Below, piece by piece: positions 33,441-47,053 of a stretch of DNA of 64,000 nt (positions are counted from its first letter, which is position 1; each line of letters starts with the position of its first letter). Origin of the DNA: Echiichthys vipera. Its lineage: Eukaryota > Chordata > Actinopteri > Perciformes > Trachinidae. The stretch is from positions 620,001-684,000 of the forward strand of contig OY829646.1 of assembly GCA_963691815.1 (NCBI GenBank). The letters run 5' to 3'. The notes beneath the pieces are model-generated. The model did no database searches. It had not been told where the DNA came from and saw only the letters and a program-made list of their open reading frames with translations. The translations under genes and the position numbers were made by a program.

Positions 33441-35183
33441 TTTTCCAAGGGGGCCCTACAGCAAGTTCTTTTGCCTCTTGGGCAAATTGGTGGCCGCCTC
33501 GACTGTTATTCCCTTGGGCTTGCTGTCACTACGCCCACTGCAGAGATGGATATAAACAGCTTCCACCTGAACGCCAAGTGGCACAGACACAGGAGGCTCA
33601 GGGTGTCACAGCAGTGACTTTGTGCCCTATTGCCATGGAGAGACGAGTCATACTTGAGGTGTGCCCATGGGCTCTGTTCCATTTCATCGTGAACTCGTCA
33701 TGACGGACGCCTGCCTCTCCGGAGGGGGCGCGTTGTGGCACAGCAGGACAGTACAGGGGCAATGGTCTGCTCAGGACTGCAGAGGTGGACCTCTTTTCCC
33801 CAGTCGAGTCAGCCCTATGCCCGCTCTGGTTTTCCTTAATGGAGACGACCAGCATCTGGGTCAGGAGGCTCTGGCCCATGAATGGCCGGAGAGCCTTCTC
33901 TATGCCTTTCCACCACTTCCTCCCCTGATCTTCCAAACAAATCTCAGGGTGCTTCGTCAGGGTCACAGGTTTCTCCTTGTGGCCCCTTTCTGGCCTGCCA
34001 GGACCTGTTTTACCCTACTCAACAAACTCCGTTGCTGGACAACCTGGTGCCTTCCAGAGAGGACATGCCTCTTGACCCAGCTGGGAGGTCGGATTTGGCA
34101 TCTGAACCCTTCGGCTGTGGGTTTGGCCTCTGCAGGGCCCAATCCGCTGCTGAGCGATTGCATATAGCCTGTCAGGAGAACTATTTGGGTGCCAGAGCAC
34201 CCTCTACCCGTTTGCAGTATCAGAACAGGTGGAAACTATTTTCTAACAGGTGTTCAGTTGAGAATGTTGATCCAGTGCACTGCACTGTGCCTACCATTCT
34301 TAAGTTTCCGCAATCGCTCCTAGAAGAAGATCTGTCTCCTTCTACACTGAGGGTGTATGTGGTTGCTATTTAATCGCAGCACGCCAGAATCGACAATGAC
34401 ACAGTGGGAAGCCACAGGCTGGTGTTCCTCGTCTTGACAGGGGCACTGAGATTTTTGCCCTACTAGCGCCCCTAGAGCTCCTGCATGGGACCTGCCCCTG
34501 GTGTTGGACGCCCTATGTTTGCCATCTTTTGAACCGGGCTGAGGTCGTCTGCTAAAACTGCCTTCCTACCAGCCATCGCTTCTGGTGAAGCGTGTGGGTG
34601 AGCTGCACGCCCTGTCTGTGAGCAATTCATGCTTAAGGTGGAACTCAGATGGCTCTGGCGTTACTTTGTGGCCAAACAGGGCTTTTCTGGCATGCTCGCA
34701 CCTCAACCGGCCCATCCGACTGGCATGATTTGAACCCCCATTAGGTAAGGGGGTGATAACTCTGAGCTGCTGTGCTTGGTGCGGGCCCTTAGAGCCTATT
34801 TAGACATTACTGTAGACATGAGGCTGTCCGATCAGCTCTTTATCCGTCACGGCGGACCTAGGAAAGGTCGTGCTGTGACCAAGCAACGCCTGTCCCACTG
34901 GATTGTAGACGTCATAGCCTCGACATATGAGTTAAACGGCTTCTCTTTACCGTCTGGGGTGAAATACCACTCTACTAGGAGTTTTTCGACATCATGGGCT
35001 AGCCTGAGAGGTGCCCTTGGAGGTCAAATGTGCCGTGGCCTCATGGGCATCACCAAGCGCGTTCTCCAGATATTACAATGTGAATGTGGCTACCCCCCAC
35101 CCATTGGGCGTGGTTTTCCGACGGACTCCCTCCAACTCATCCGTATAGGTGGGTATCGTGATCTGCACGATTCACGTCAATGA
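33441..35183 (+). mobile_element. DIRS1-like tyrosine-recombinase retrotransposon fragment
   Basis: The 3' half of a DIRS element, which integrates through a tyrosine recombinase instead of an integrase and leaves no target duplication. Order: end of RT (33441-33650), RNase H start (33690, VMTDACLSGGGALWHSRTVQ), a region LAHEWPESLLYAFPPLPP and LLVAPFWPARTCF, then the recombinase. The middle of RNase H appears deleted after AQDC. The split direct or inverted repeats of DIRS were not identified. Confidence 0.85.
34140..35183 (+). pseudogene. DIRS tyrosine recombinase
   Basis: The N-terminal core-binding part is at 34170-34375 (NYLGARAPSTRLQYQNRWKL, ILKFPQSLLEEDLSPSTLRV) and the catalytic part at 34776-35183 (VRALRAYLDITVDMRLSDQL, KQRLSHWIVDVIA, and the His-x-x-Arg block YHSTRSFSTSWASLRG). 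The catalytic Tyr lies past a frame change and could not be placed with certainty. Frameshifts between 34375 and 34776 break the gene. Confidence 0.8.
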
Positions 35184-35378
35184 CATAGTTTGATTTAACG
35201 CTGAAAAAAGCGACTCGTTTGCAGGTATGTATAATAAGATATTATATATAGAAAAACTGAAAAGCATGTCAGATAGTGAAGTTTTATGATGATGAAAAGT
35301 TTTTCAATTTAAGCATAGTTTTCTTCTTTAGTGGTGATCAATCGCAGAGGCAGAAAGGAGAGAGAGAGCTGTGCTTAC

Positions 35379-35543
35379 CAAGGCAATCTACTGTTTGACC
35401 CGCTCCCTGGCAGCCTTTTCTTCAGCCTTCACCCGGTTCCTTTCCTCAAGGAGTCGTTTGGTGTTCTCATCTTCTTGTTTCCTTTGCAAGTCCTGCACGT
35501 CCTTCCCCATCTTCCGCCGCTCTATTTCTTTCTTGATCTCATT
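35379..35543 (-). CDS. ubxn4: ubxn4 coiled-coil exon carrying a TAG
   Basis: A 165-bp exon (55 codons, phase 0 at both ends) between acceptor GTGATTCAG and donor GTAAGCAC. It reads NEIKKEIERRKMGKDVQDLQ, RKQEDENTKRLLEERNRVKA, EEKAARERVKQ-stop-IAL. The stop is TAG at 35388-35390; UBXN4 proteins have KQQIAL, so a single C-to-T change explains it. Everything else in the exon is conserved. The intron sequence directly upstream is the start of the inverted duplication (arm A). Confidence 0.85.
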
Positions 35544-35544
35544 C

Positions 35545-37038
35545 TGAATCACAGGAAACACACAGGCAGATCAGGGGGTGGACCACACCAATTATGTATT
35601 CCAATCAACATTACAAAACAAAACAATCACAGGGTTTTCCTTGTATTTTCAGTATAAAAGTTGAATCTGGTAAGTTCTTGTGAAAAATGTGTTTCTTTTT
35701 TGATATTTTCTGAAACCGTCACTATATCTTTAAAGCACAATGAGACAATCTGTGAAAAAGTCATACATCTCTACCTTCTGTTCCAAGTTCATAATGGCAT
35801 CTGTAAGTTTCCACCACATTCGAAGAAATATAACAACTCAGGTTCTTATCTATAGCTGGAAGAATTAACTGCATTAAAATGAATGTGGTACCCAGAGTTT
35901 TGTAATTATTTCAGAGTCTCCCCGTTTTTCTACCAAAGTCCTTTTTTCACTCAACAGATGAGCAACTTTTCAAATCTTTTATGGGCCGGTAAAGCCTCAA
36001 GGCTACGCAGGGCAAATCTAAAAGATCAAGAAAAGATGGGCCTGCCCTTACAGGTCTGATATATTATTACTGGGAAGCAAACTTACAAAAAATAGCTTAT
36101 TGGTTACAGGCCCCTGAAACAGACTTGTGCATTGCATAAGCAAAATGTTGTAAACAAGCATCGCTTGCTGCACTGACAGCATCAAAACTACCCATTTGTC
36201 CATCAAAGTTTTCCCCCAGTCCAGTTGTAAGTTGAGGATATGGATACAGTTTAGGCAAACATTAAACTTGTCTGATCTTTCCATACTTGGTCCTATCTGT
36301 AATAATCATAATTTCCCAGCTGCTAAGTTAGATAACACTTTCAGACAGTGGAACCATAATGGCCTCACTACCTTCCAACATTTTTTCATGGTCAAGGTCT
36401 TTCCCAACTTTACTGACTTTTCCAACACGTTTAATATTTCCAAATCCAGTATCTTCAGATTCACTGCAGATTCGCCATTTTATTCAAACATGCATTCCAG
36501 CCTTTCCTCAGTTACCTGAACAGTCAGTTATGGAGGATATACTTGAAACTCATATATCCCTAAGAGGCCAGATATCAGTTTTTTTCAACTTAATCATGTC
36601 AACCAAAAGAACATCCATGGATAGTATCAAGGCTAAGTGGGAAGCAGAAATAGTGGCTGACATCTGAGGCAGTGTGGGATAGAACTCTGAGCTGGGTGAA
36701 TGGATCCTACTCTTATCCACGTTTACACTTAATTAAATTTAAAATTCTCCACAGTGCGCATTACAGTAAGTCAAAATTGGCTAAGATATACACTAATGGT
36801 GACAACTTGTATGACTGCTGGAGATTGGCCGGAGGAGATTTAGACTGTTATTACTTTTGCAACCCTCATAGCATGTTGAAGACTTCTCATGGAATGGAAA
36901 TCAGTTACCCAAACTAAAGCATCTGTAATATTTTCTCAAAGGAGCCACCAAAAAATTCTATAAAACCTGGGATCCTCTACTGACCTACTTTGACAAACTA
37001 ACAATGCTTCATTTGTAGTAGCAGATAGTGCACAGTAA
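35545..37038 (+). repeat. Inverted duplication, arm A
   Basis: 1494 bp, starting one base upstream of the exon border (TGAATCACAGGAAAC) and ending TAGTAGCAGATAGTGCACAG...AAA. Reverse-complement match to 39525-42580, about 95% or better by eye where compared. It includes both plain intron sequence (35545-35880) and an L1-like fragment. Confidence 0.9.
35880..37000 (+). pseudogene. L1-like ORF2 C-terminal fragment (arm A)
   Basis: Plus-strand L1-type post-RT region: FQSLPVFLPKSFFHSTDEQL, GPALTGLIYYYWEANLQKIA YWL (interrupted frame), then LNLSDLSILGPICNNHNFPA and FRQWNHNGLTTFQHFF. The same sequence is present inverted in arm B. Stops and frameshifts throughout. Confidence 0.75.
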
Positions 37039-37078
37039 AATGTATCCCCTCAATTAAGAAATTGAGGGGATACATTTT
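37037..37078. repeat. Perfect 19-bp inverted repeat at arm A border
   Basis: Arms 37037-37055 and 37060-37078 (AAAATGTATCCCCTCAATT and its complement) with a 4-nt loop, located at the junction between arm A and the spacer of the inverted duplication. Confidence 0.95.
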
Positions 37079-37175
37079 GAGCTATCCTCTCTCCTGATCG
37101 GCCAGGCTAACAATTTTTACGCATTTGTCCCCATGCTCATAATATTGATGTCTAGTAATGGCCATAGCGTTTCAA

Positions 37176-39146
<1,971 letters not shown>

Positions 39147-39354
39147 TTTCAACAACGAATGCTGTTAGCATGTCATACTCTGTGTGTGTGAGTGTTGAAG
39201 GTCTCCTCTCCAAGAATTGAGGGCAATCTTAATTGGGGCCATAAGCATTAGTCAAGGTAATAGGTTCACCCTCTACAAAGCCTTGTAAGAATCAAGTAAC
39301 TGCCATCTTTGTCTACAAGCTTTAGCTGCTTGATAACGAACATATTAGAATAAT

Positions 39355-39372
39355 AACACACACACACACACA

Positions 39373-39424
<52 letters not shown>

Positions 39425-39433
39425 CACACACAA
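39355..39433. repeat. (CA)n(CACG)n microsatellite
   Basis: A CA run flanking about twelve CGCA tetranucleotides, in the spacer of the inverted duplication. Confidence 0.95.
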
Positions 39434-40202
39434 AACATTTATGCCAAGAAATAGATTCCCTTAATAATGAAATGAAATAATAATGAAAAATGCTCATGGT
39501 GAATGACTTGTTTTACAGCATTGCTTTACTGTGCACTATCTGCTACTACAAAGGAAGCGTTGTTAGTTTGGCAAAGTAGGTCAGTAGAGGATCCCAGGTT
39601 TTATAGAATTTTTTGGTGGCTCCTTTGAGAAAATATTACAGATGCTTTAGTATGGGTTACTGATTTCCATTCCCACTTAGCCTTGATACTTTCCATGGAT
39701 GTTATTTGGGTTGACATGATTAAGTTGAAAAAAACTGATATCTGGCCTCTTAGGGTTATATGAGTTTCAAGTATGTCCTCCATAACTGACTGTTCAGGTA
39801 ACTGAGGAAAGGATGGAATGCATGTTTGAATAAAATGGCGAATCTGCAGTGAATCTGAAGAAACTAGATTTGGAAATATTAAACGTGTTGGAAAAGTCAG
39901 TAAAGTTGGGAAAGACCTTGACCATGAAAAAATGTTGGAAGGTAGTGAGGCCCTTATGGTTCCACTGTCTGGAAGTGTATCTAACTTAGCAGCTGGGAAA
40001 TTATGATTATTACAGATAGGACCAAGTATGGAAAGATCAGACAAGTTAAATGTTTGCCTAAACTGTATCCATATCCTCAACTTACAACTGGACTGGGGGA
40101 AAACTTTGATGGACAAATGGGTAGTTTTGATGTTGTCAGTGCAGCAAGCGATGCTTGTTTACAACATTTTGCTTATGCAATGCACAAGTCTGTTTCAGGG
40201 TT

Positions 40203-41856
40203 TCTCCACCATCGAGGGCTTTGAGAGGAGAGTCAGCAGGTTTCTACGGAAATGGCTGGGCCTACCTCGAAGCCTGAGCAGCATCGCCCTGTATGGCAAG
40301 AACAACAAGCTGAAGCTCCCCATCAGCAGCCTGAATGAGGAGTTCAAGGTGGGCCGTGCTAGGGAGGTGCTGCATTACAGAGAATCACAGGATCTAAAGG
40401 TCTCCCAGGCTGGGATCGAGGTGAGGACTGGCAGAAAGTGGAGGGCAGCAGAGGCGGTGGATGTGGCTGAGTCGCGGCTACGGCACAGGGCACTGGTGGG
40501 GACAGTGACACATGGAAGAGCTGGCCTGGGTAGCAGCACAACACCTTGCTATGACAAGGCGCAGGGGAAGGACCGGAGATTATTGGTGCAGCAAGAGGTG
40601 CGGGCAGCAGTAGAGGAGGAGCGGGCCAGCAGGATGGTTGGGATGCGGCAGCAGGGAGCCTGGACAAGATGGGAGCATGCAGTGGACCGCAAAGTCTCCT
40701 GGGCAGAGCTGTGGAAAGCTGAGCCCCATCGCATACGATTCCTGATCCAGGCTGTCTACGACGTACTACCAAGCCCATCCAACCTGTTCAGCTGGGGGTT
40801 AGTGGAGTCACCAGCCTGCAACCTCTGCTTAAAGAGGGGGACCCTGGAGCATATCCTCAGCTGCTGTTCGAAGGCCCTGGGCGAGGGGCGCTACCGCTGG
40901 CGCCATGACTATGACGTATATGTTAACTGCCTTAACATATACGTCATATTCACATTACTATAAATATTATAGTTACTGTTAGGCTTTGCTTGCATCTCTG
41001 GAAGTGTGTCTGTCTGTCTCTCTCTGTCCATCTGTGTGTCTTTTCTCTCTTTCTCTCTCCTTTTCTTCCTCCCCAACCGGTCAAGACAGATGGCCGTCCT
41101 CCACAGGGCTGGGTCTGTCTGACGTTCCTGCCTGTTATAGGGAAGGTTTTCGTTGCCACTGTACTCTACAGAGGAATTGTTGGGTCTATGTAAATCATAA
41201 ATAAGTCATTGAGTGTGGTCTTTACCTACTCTGTAAAGTGTCCTGAGATAACTTTTGTTATGATTTGACACTATAAATAAAATTGAATTGAATTGAATTG
41301 AATGACCAAGTCCTGAAGGCCATAGCAAACACCATCAGCTGTGGGATTGGCCAATGCAAGCGTCTCCGCCCAGTGAAGCAATCCATCGCTTTCGTCCGGG
41401 CTGGGGTCAAGCCACCATCAGCTGCCAGGGCTACCTCATCTGGCCTGCTAGCCACAGCAGAAGACTGGGAGATGAAAGTTGACCTGGGGAAGCAACTGAA
41501 ATCATCGCCATCACAACACTGCGGCCTGACATGCTGCTTATCTCTGAGGCCTCCAAGCAGATCGTTCTCCTGGAACTCACTGTACCCTGGGAGGACCGTA
41601 TCGAGGAGGCTAATGAGAGGAAGAGGGCAAAATATGCTGAGCTAGTGGAGGAGTGTCGGAGTAACAGGTGGAGAGCACGGTGTGAGCCCATCGAGGTGGG
41701 ATGCAGAGGGTTCGCTGGCCAGTCTCTATGCAGGGCCTACAACATCTTGGGCATCACAGGGGCCAGCAAGCGAAGGGCCATTAAGGAGGTCACGGAGGCA
41801 GCAGAGGTTGCCTCAAGGTGGCTGTGGTTAAGGAGAGGAGAACCATGGGTGCGGTA
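40203..41856 (+). pseudogene. LINE C-terminal zinc knuckle and RLE nuclease
   Basis: Reading 40203-40909 and, after the inserted L2 tail, 41307-41856. The first part has RFLRKWLGLPRSLSSIALYG, RQQGAWTRWEHAVDRKVSWA and the Cys/His cluster CNLCLKRGTLEHILSCC. The second has KQSIAFVRAGVKPP, then LRPDMLLISEASKQIVLLEL followed by TVPWEDRIEEANERKRAKY, which fits a PD-(D/E)xK nuclease (Pro-Asp ... Glu), ending TAG about 41856. A frameshift near 41500 separates KQLK from the PD motif. The nuclease cuts target DNA in this LINE type. The upstream 60 codons open in the same frame are antisense L1 and are not part of the protein. Confidence 0.75.
40910..41301 (+). mobile_element. L2 3' end inserted in the RLE element
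   Basis: 392 bp matching 28920-29298 at very high identity, including the GAATT tail. ATGAC flanks it (40905-40909, 41302-41306), and removing it restores the codons RYRWRHDQVLKAIA of the RLE element. Confidence 0.9.
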
Positions 41857-42580
41857 GCGCTACCTGGACACAAGCTAGGGCCTGATCAACCCCAGCTGGG
41901 TCGCCTGGGTGAGAGTGTATGACGCTTGAAAGACCCGAAACACTCTGTGACCCCAGGTAACATCACTGATGATGAGTCCAGGTTGCATCAGACGATGTAT
42001 TTTACAAGCAGGGGCCTGTAACCAATAAACTAATTTTTGTAAGTTTGCTGCCCAATAATAATATATCAGACCCATAAGGGCAGGCCCACCTTGTCTTGAT
42101 CTTTCAAGATGTGTCCTTCGTAGCCTTGAGGCTTTACCGGCCAATAAAATATTTGAAAAGTTGCTCATCTGTTGAGTGAAAAAAGGACTTTGGTAGAAAA
42201 ACGGGGAGACTCTGAAATAATTAAAACTCTGGGTACCACATTCATTTTAATGCAGTTAATTCTTCCAGCTAAAGATAAGAAACTGAGTTATTGTTTTTCT
42301 TTGAATGTGGTGGAAACTTACAGATGCCATTAGGAACTTGGAACAGAAGGTAGAGATGTATTACTTTTTCACAGATTGTCTGTCCCATTGTGCTTTAAGG
42401 ATATAGTGACAGTTTCAGAAAATATCAAAAAAGAAACACATTTTTCACAAAAAAACTTACCAGATTCAACTTTTATACTGAAAATACAAGGAAAAACCCT
42501 GTGATTGTTTTGTTTTGTAATGTAGATTGGAATACATAATTGTCCACCCCCTGATCTGCCTGTGTGTTTCCTGTGATTCA

Positions 42581-43489
42581 CACAAGGCAAGTGCTACGCT
42601 ATGAATGAATATAAACTAGTCAATTATTTGTACTCCTCTCAGGGTGTAGATGGAGGGAATTGCAGTGCCGGGGTTGGCTGAGGGGATAAGGGACTATCTG
42701 GAGGGAGAGCTCACTAATCAGAAAGTTCAGATTGCAATGAGGATATCATTTCATTATATAAGGGGGGCGCTGCGCATTTAAGGATCCCTTTCCTATAGAA
42801 CAGCTCTATATTTTGTCCTTTTAGTAAACAAACTAAACAGCCTTATGCTATTTATCTTATTTACACGACAGCATGTAAATTCTGTCTCTACATGGTCGCA
42901 TGTTTACAATTCTCAGAAAACTCTGACAGCATTGAGATTCACTTGTTCAAAGATCGTTTATTATTTTGTTTGAGAAGATAATCCACTACCACAAAAAAAC
43001 AACTAAAACAGAATTAAACAAATTGAAATTCTTTATTTATTTTGTTGTGCTGGAAACCAATATGTGATTTTTGATTTAACTTTGGACTGATTCTGTCTAT
43101 TATTTAAAAGACATTTTCTGATGTCGAGTGCAGCTCATTGTGTGATACACTGATTTAAAGTGAGTTTGCATTGTGGCTCTAATTATTTCTGTATAATTGT
43201 GATCCTTCTGTCTGGTGATTTGTAATACCTTTCAACACCGATTCATTTATCCATGTGGGGATTGACCTTTAATACGAACCTACATTAAATTGTCTGATTA
43301 AACACCCACTGGCATGCTACATTCAGGCAATCTGCTACAGTCTGTTGGAAACATATGGAAACCATGATTCGTTTAATCCCCCCCCCCCCCCCCCCCCAAC
43401 GCTGTAAACCTGGGGGAAACACTGAGACCGGTTTCATTAAAAATTGCTTTTCTTCTGACAACATTAGTAGATTTCTAAATATAATTCAC
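42581..43489. other. ubxn4 intron part, no gene seen
   Basis: AT-rich sequence with a 20-base poly-C at 43378-43397. No transposon or exon was recognised. Confidence 0.5.
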
Positions 43490-44790
43490 TCCGCTAAATC
43501 ATCATCAACATCAACACCCCTGTAGTTGCCCTTTCATCAGAAGCTGAAAAGGTATTTGATCACCTGGAGTGACTTTGAGTATCTGAATCATTTGTATTCA
43601 ATTTCGTCCAATCTGTCAGCAATGATTTAGACAAATGCTTATGTATCATCTCTTTTCCCCTCGTCACGAGGTACACATTAGAGCTGTCCCTTGTCCCCTC
43701 TGCTTTTCTCTCTGGCTATTGAGACCCTTGCAATTGCTAGAGCACACTATCGAGGGTGTCGTGGTTGAGCAGGAAAAGCATGTCATCTCTTTATACGCAG
43801 ATGCATCACTTCATGCACTCAGTAATTTCTTAGAAGAATATGGCTCCGTCTCTTTCTACAAAATAAACCTAAATAAAGGAATGATATTACTCTCAATAAT
43901 GCTGCCAACAACTACCAAGAATTACATCCTATTTCGATGAAGTCTTCCATTTATTCCTCTTACCATAGTCTGAAAACTGTAACAAATCCAATGACTAAAC
44001 ATACGGCCAAATATGACATGATACTAGAACAAAGTTTCACAGTGTCCGGAAAAAAATATATTCCACTTTAATCTGCTCCACATGGGTCATTGAGAGATGT
44101 AATCACAAAGGACTGGTATAACAAAGGTATATGTACATTTGGACACCTACGTATATGAGCTTGATCATCTGAAGTCCTTTGAATAATTGAAATCGTCCTA
44201 CATGCTTCCTTTTCAGGGACTGTATGAGAGTGCAGCAGGGAGGGAAACATGCTCCTCTGGAAGATTCGCAGATAGACATCATGGTACAAGAAAAACATCA
44301 TCCTAAAGGTTTTCTGTTCTTTGCCTAAAAGAGTGTAAGGGTTAAATTGGAAATGAACATTGGTAATGCTGTCGATGATGCGGATTGAACCTTGATTTGT
44401 GGTAGCCCTCAATCATTCTCTTAACAGTTGACACAAACTATTACGGTTCAACCTTATACACAGTTTATTATACACCTAAACGTATCCAGAAGATAAGTAG
44501 AAGCTACCCAGAACACAGTGTAAATTTGAAACAGGATCTCTTATATATATATATATATATATATAAATGTTTTGGACATGTAAGTGCCTGGATGATATCT
44601 GTTCTGGACATCATTACAAAAGTAGTGGGGATGGAGATCCAATCCAACCCGAGACTGATGGGGGACGGCTTAGTTTTGCCAATCGACTTGACGGGCTATA
44701 CTCAGGTGGCAGGGTCACGGTTAATGCTGTTTATACTGTACTTTTTGTACTGACTGTTCTCTATTTCTTTATGAAAAAAATAAATCTTGA
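43490..44790 (+). pseudogene. L1-like RT and 3' end remnant
   Basis: Plus-strand L1-type fragments: PVVALSSEAEKVFDHLE (RT first-Asp block), THxSCPLSPLLFSLAIETLA, then ISLYADASLHALS where the catalytic YADD has become YADA, and later weakly recognisable C-terminal sequence to about 44450. An AATAAAT near 44780 may be the 3' end. Heavily mutated, so the region beyond 43950 is uncertain. Confidence 0.6.
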
Positions 44791-45004
44791 TATGCAGGTG
44801 ATTAGTTGTGTAGATCAGATATGTGTGCATGGAGTGAAGAGGGTACAGAATAGAGCTCCTGAGCTGCGCTCATAGCTGACACAAACATGGACTTCAGGTA
44901 TCCAGTACATGTAGATGTCAACTTAACACTGAAAATTGAGGGTAACAAATTAGCTTTCTTTCAGGTTTTGGAGGAAGGTGATCATGTTCCTGATCAATAA
45001 CAGA

Positions 45005-45005
<1 letters not shown>

Positions 45006-45037
<32 letters not shown>

Positions 45038-45051
45038 CATTATTATATTAT
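45006..45051. repeat. (TTA)n microsatellite
   Basis: A run of TTA trinucleotides with one TCA interruption, in a ubxn4 intron. Confidence 0.95.
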
Positions 45052-45154
45052 TTCCATATTTCATTTATTGGGGGGACGCAACCCATGAGTATGGAAATAT
45101 GGACACAAAAATATGTTAAACTAATTAGTGCCCAAAACAGGTTAGTCTCCTTAC

Positions 45155-45209
45155 CTCTTCTTCTCCCCTCTGCTTTTGCTCTCGTCTCTCCTCCAGTTTC
45201 TTGGTTAAC
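45155..45209 (-). CDS. ubxn4: ubxn4 exon, start of coiled coil
   Basis: A 55-bp exon between acceptor GTACTGTAAG and donor GTAAGGAG. Its first base completes the Arg codon left open by the exon at 47054-47114; it then reads LTKKLEERREQKQRGEEE and ends at a codon border, joining NEIKKEIERRK in the next exon. This is the most conserved stretch of UBXN4 and the best single piece of evidence for the assignment. Confidence 0.85.
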
Positions 45210-45389
45210 CTTACAGTACACACAAGACAATATCATGATAAATTTTCACATTTACCTTCAGAATGATACATGTAAAAATTACAGGCTTTTCATTACACTA
45301 GTGCATGGTATTTACAATTCCTTCCTCATGTTGAGTCATATCTGTTGTGAAAATTATTTTGATAAGTTTTGATCGTAGGGCTAGAACGA

Positions 45390-45925
45390 TTATGTGTGCA
45401 AAATTTTGTGCTGTGCTCTTGGCCTAGGACAAGTTCTTAAAAGTAGGTTTTGAATATTTTTTGCATGTTTGTGTATTTTTCAATTTAGTGTAACAGCGCC
45501 AACTAATGTCCGATTGGCCTACAATTTTGAACAGAACCTGAAGTTTCCATGGAGAACTATCAGTCTGAGTTTAATGTTTAATGTTACCTGTACCAAGTTT
45601 CATCTTGATCGGACACTCGGCCTAGGAGGAGTTCAAAAAAGTAGCTTTTGCATATATCGCGATCATGTGGGGAAAAAAGTCTAGACGGAAATGGGCATGG
45701 CCTATATCCGAAGATTCACGTACGCTCAGGGAACGCCTGAATGTAAAAATGTTGAATGTGTGAGGTTCAATGTAGGAGTTACAGGCAAAAACACTGTCAA
45801 CTTGATCATAGCGCCACCTGTTGGTGAACGTGTCATTTTTGGTGTCTGCCGTACATGCAGGGGTCTTAACCAAAGTTCAAATTTCACCTCCATAACTTGT
45901 ACAGTGTAGGCTGCAGTATGAGTTT
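45390..45925. repeat. Probable interspersed fish repeat
   Basis: Contains phrases seen in dispersed teleost repeats as I recall them: TACCAAGTTTCATCTTGATCGG, split by CTAGGAGGAGTTCAA, and CATAGCGCCACCTG. No coding capacity and no defined ends. Confidence 0.4.
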
Positions 45926-47053
45926 TACTGATGGAAAAACAAAAAAAATAACAAGTATCCTTGTTAGAGCAATAGGGTTCCCAGCACCGCAGGTTATGGG
46001 AGCCACACGGCTGATTGAACTTAAACTTCAGGTCAATGGCTAGTTATTGGTTTCATTGGTCAGGTAAGTATGAGTGTTATCTCAGCAATTAAATAAATAC
46101 CTTAAAAAAACACAATCTGATTAATCTCTAATCTGAAAATGTGATTCATTGTCCAGTCTTAGCAGCTATTAGGTTTAGGCAGTATCAAAGGTAGTTCAAA
46201 ATCCTGCAGGTAGGATTTTCAACACAGTGAAATGGAAAGACAAGCATTTGTATTTTTGTCTGATATGGAGATGTATCGAGGTGACGTAGTGTAGTGCACA
46301 GCACACGCAAGCAGAGGTGCTGCGTGGAACAGGCAGCAGAGCTGAGAAAGATGCTGACGGCCAGTGGTGTAACTATACAGGACAAGTAAAATAGAAAAAT
46401 GCCTCTGGCCCTGTTTGCGATTATTTTGGTTTAGTATATGGCTTATATAGACAGACTGCTTTCTTTGTGAAAATGGAACATGCCTATGTTGATAATTCAC
46501 ACTGGACCCGGTATGCATAATTGACATGAGGAAAATCTGCAAATTTTTCGCATTTTCGCATCGCACTGGAGTGAAACAGCTCTTAGTCAGTCATCTTCAG
46601 TCAAGTCCTTAGCTCAAATGTATCAGTCATTGTCAGGAAATATCACACAATATCATATAATATGAATTTCCCTGAAGGTATGAAGGCATAAAACTAAGAT
46701 TCAACCCAAGCCTAGAAGCTTTAATGAAATCCAGCATCAGGCAAATATCACCTTACCTATGTTAAAACAGATTGCTGACACTGAAAAGTTGAAGGTGACC
46801 AAACTATGGACTTTATCTGTAAATAGAGGTACATTTATATTAGACTCAAAAGCTTTTCTAATGTTTAGGACATTATTATTATTATTATTATTATTTATCA
46901 GAAACATCTTTAAATTTGGAGTGTGTTTGGTAGCCTACAATGTATTAACTGTTCTTTTCCCTTTGACTGCCATTTGACTTGCACACAGATTTGATCTTCA
47001 ACAGAGGACATTTTAGACAGTGTATAGAGCTTAACATGCATGTAGGCTCCTAC
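45926..47053. other. ubxn4 intron part, no gene seen
   Basis: No exon or named transposon recognised. An (ATT)n run lies at 46866-46895. Confidence 0.5.

Larger units (their letters stand above)
40201..42008 (+). mobile_element. Restriction-like-endonuclease LINE, 5'-truncated
   Basis: The 3' part of a non-LTR element carrying a restriction-like endonuclease, inserted into arm B between two copies of CAGGG (40196-40200, 42009-42013). R4/Rex6, HERO or NeSL-type elements have this domain; which one was not resolved. It is itself interrupted by an L2 3' end at 40910-41301. Confidence 0.75.
39525..42580 (-). repeat. Inverted duplication, arm B (interrupted)
   Basis: Reverse-complement copy of arm A (35545-37038). 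Compared with A it lacks about 246 bp (A positions about 36643-36888, with GGAA microhomology at the break) and contains an 1808-bp retroelement insertion (40201-42008). It reaches the intron sequence next to the splice acceptor of the exon at 35379-35543 but stops before the exon, at 42580. Confidence 0.9.

Noticed and set aside
40028..40963. A 311-codon open frame that looks like one gene
   Set aside because: It is a chance fusion of antisense L1, the RLE element from 40201, and the start of an inserted L2 tail.
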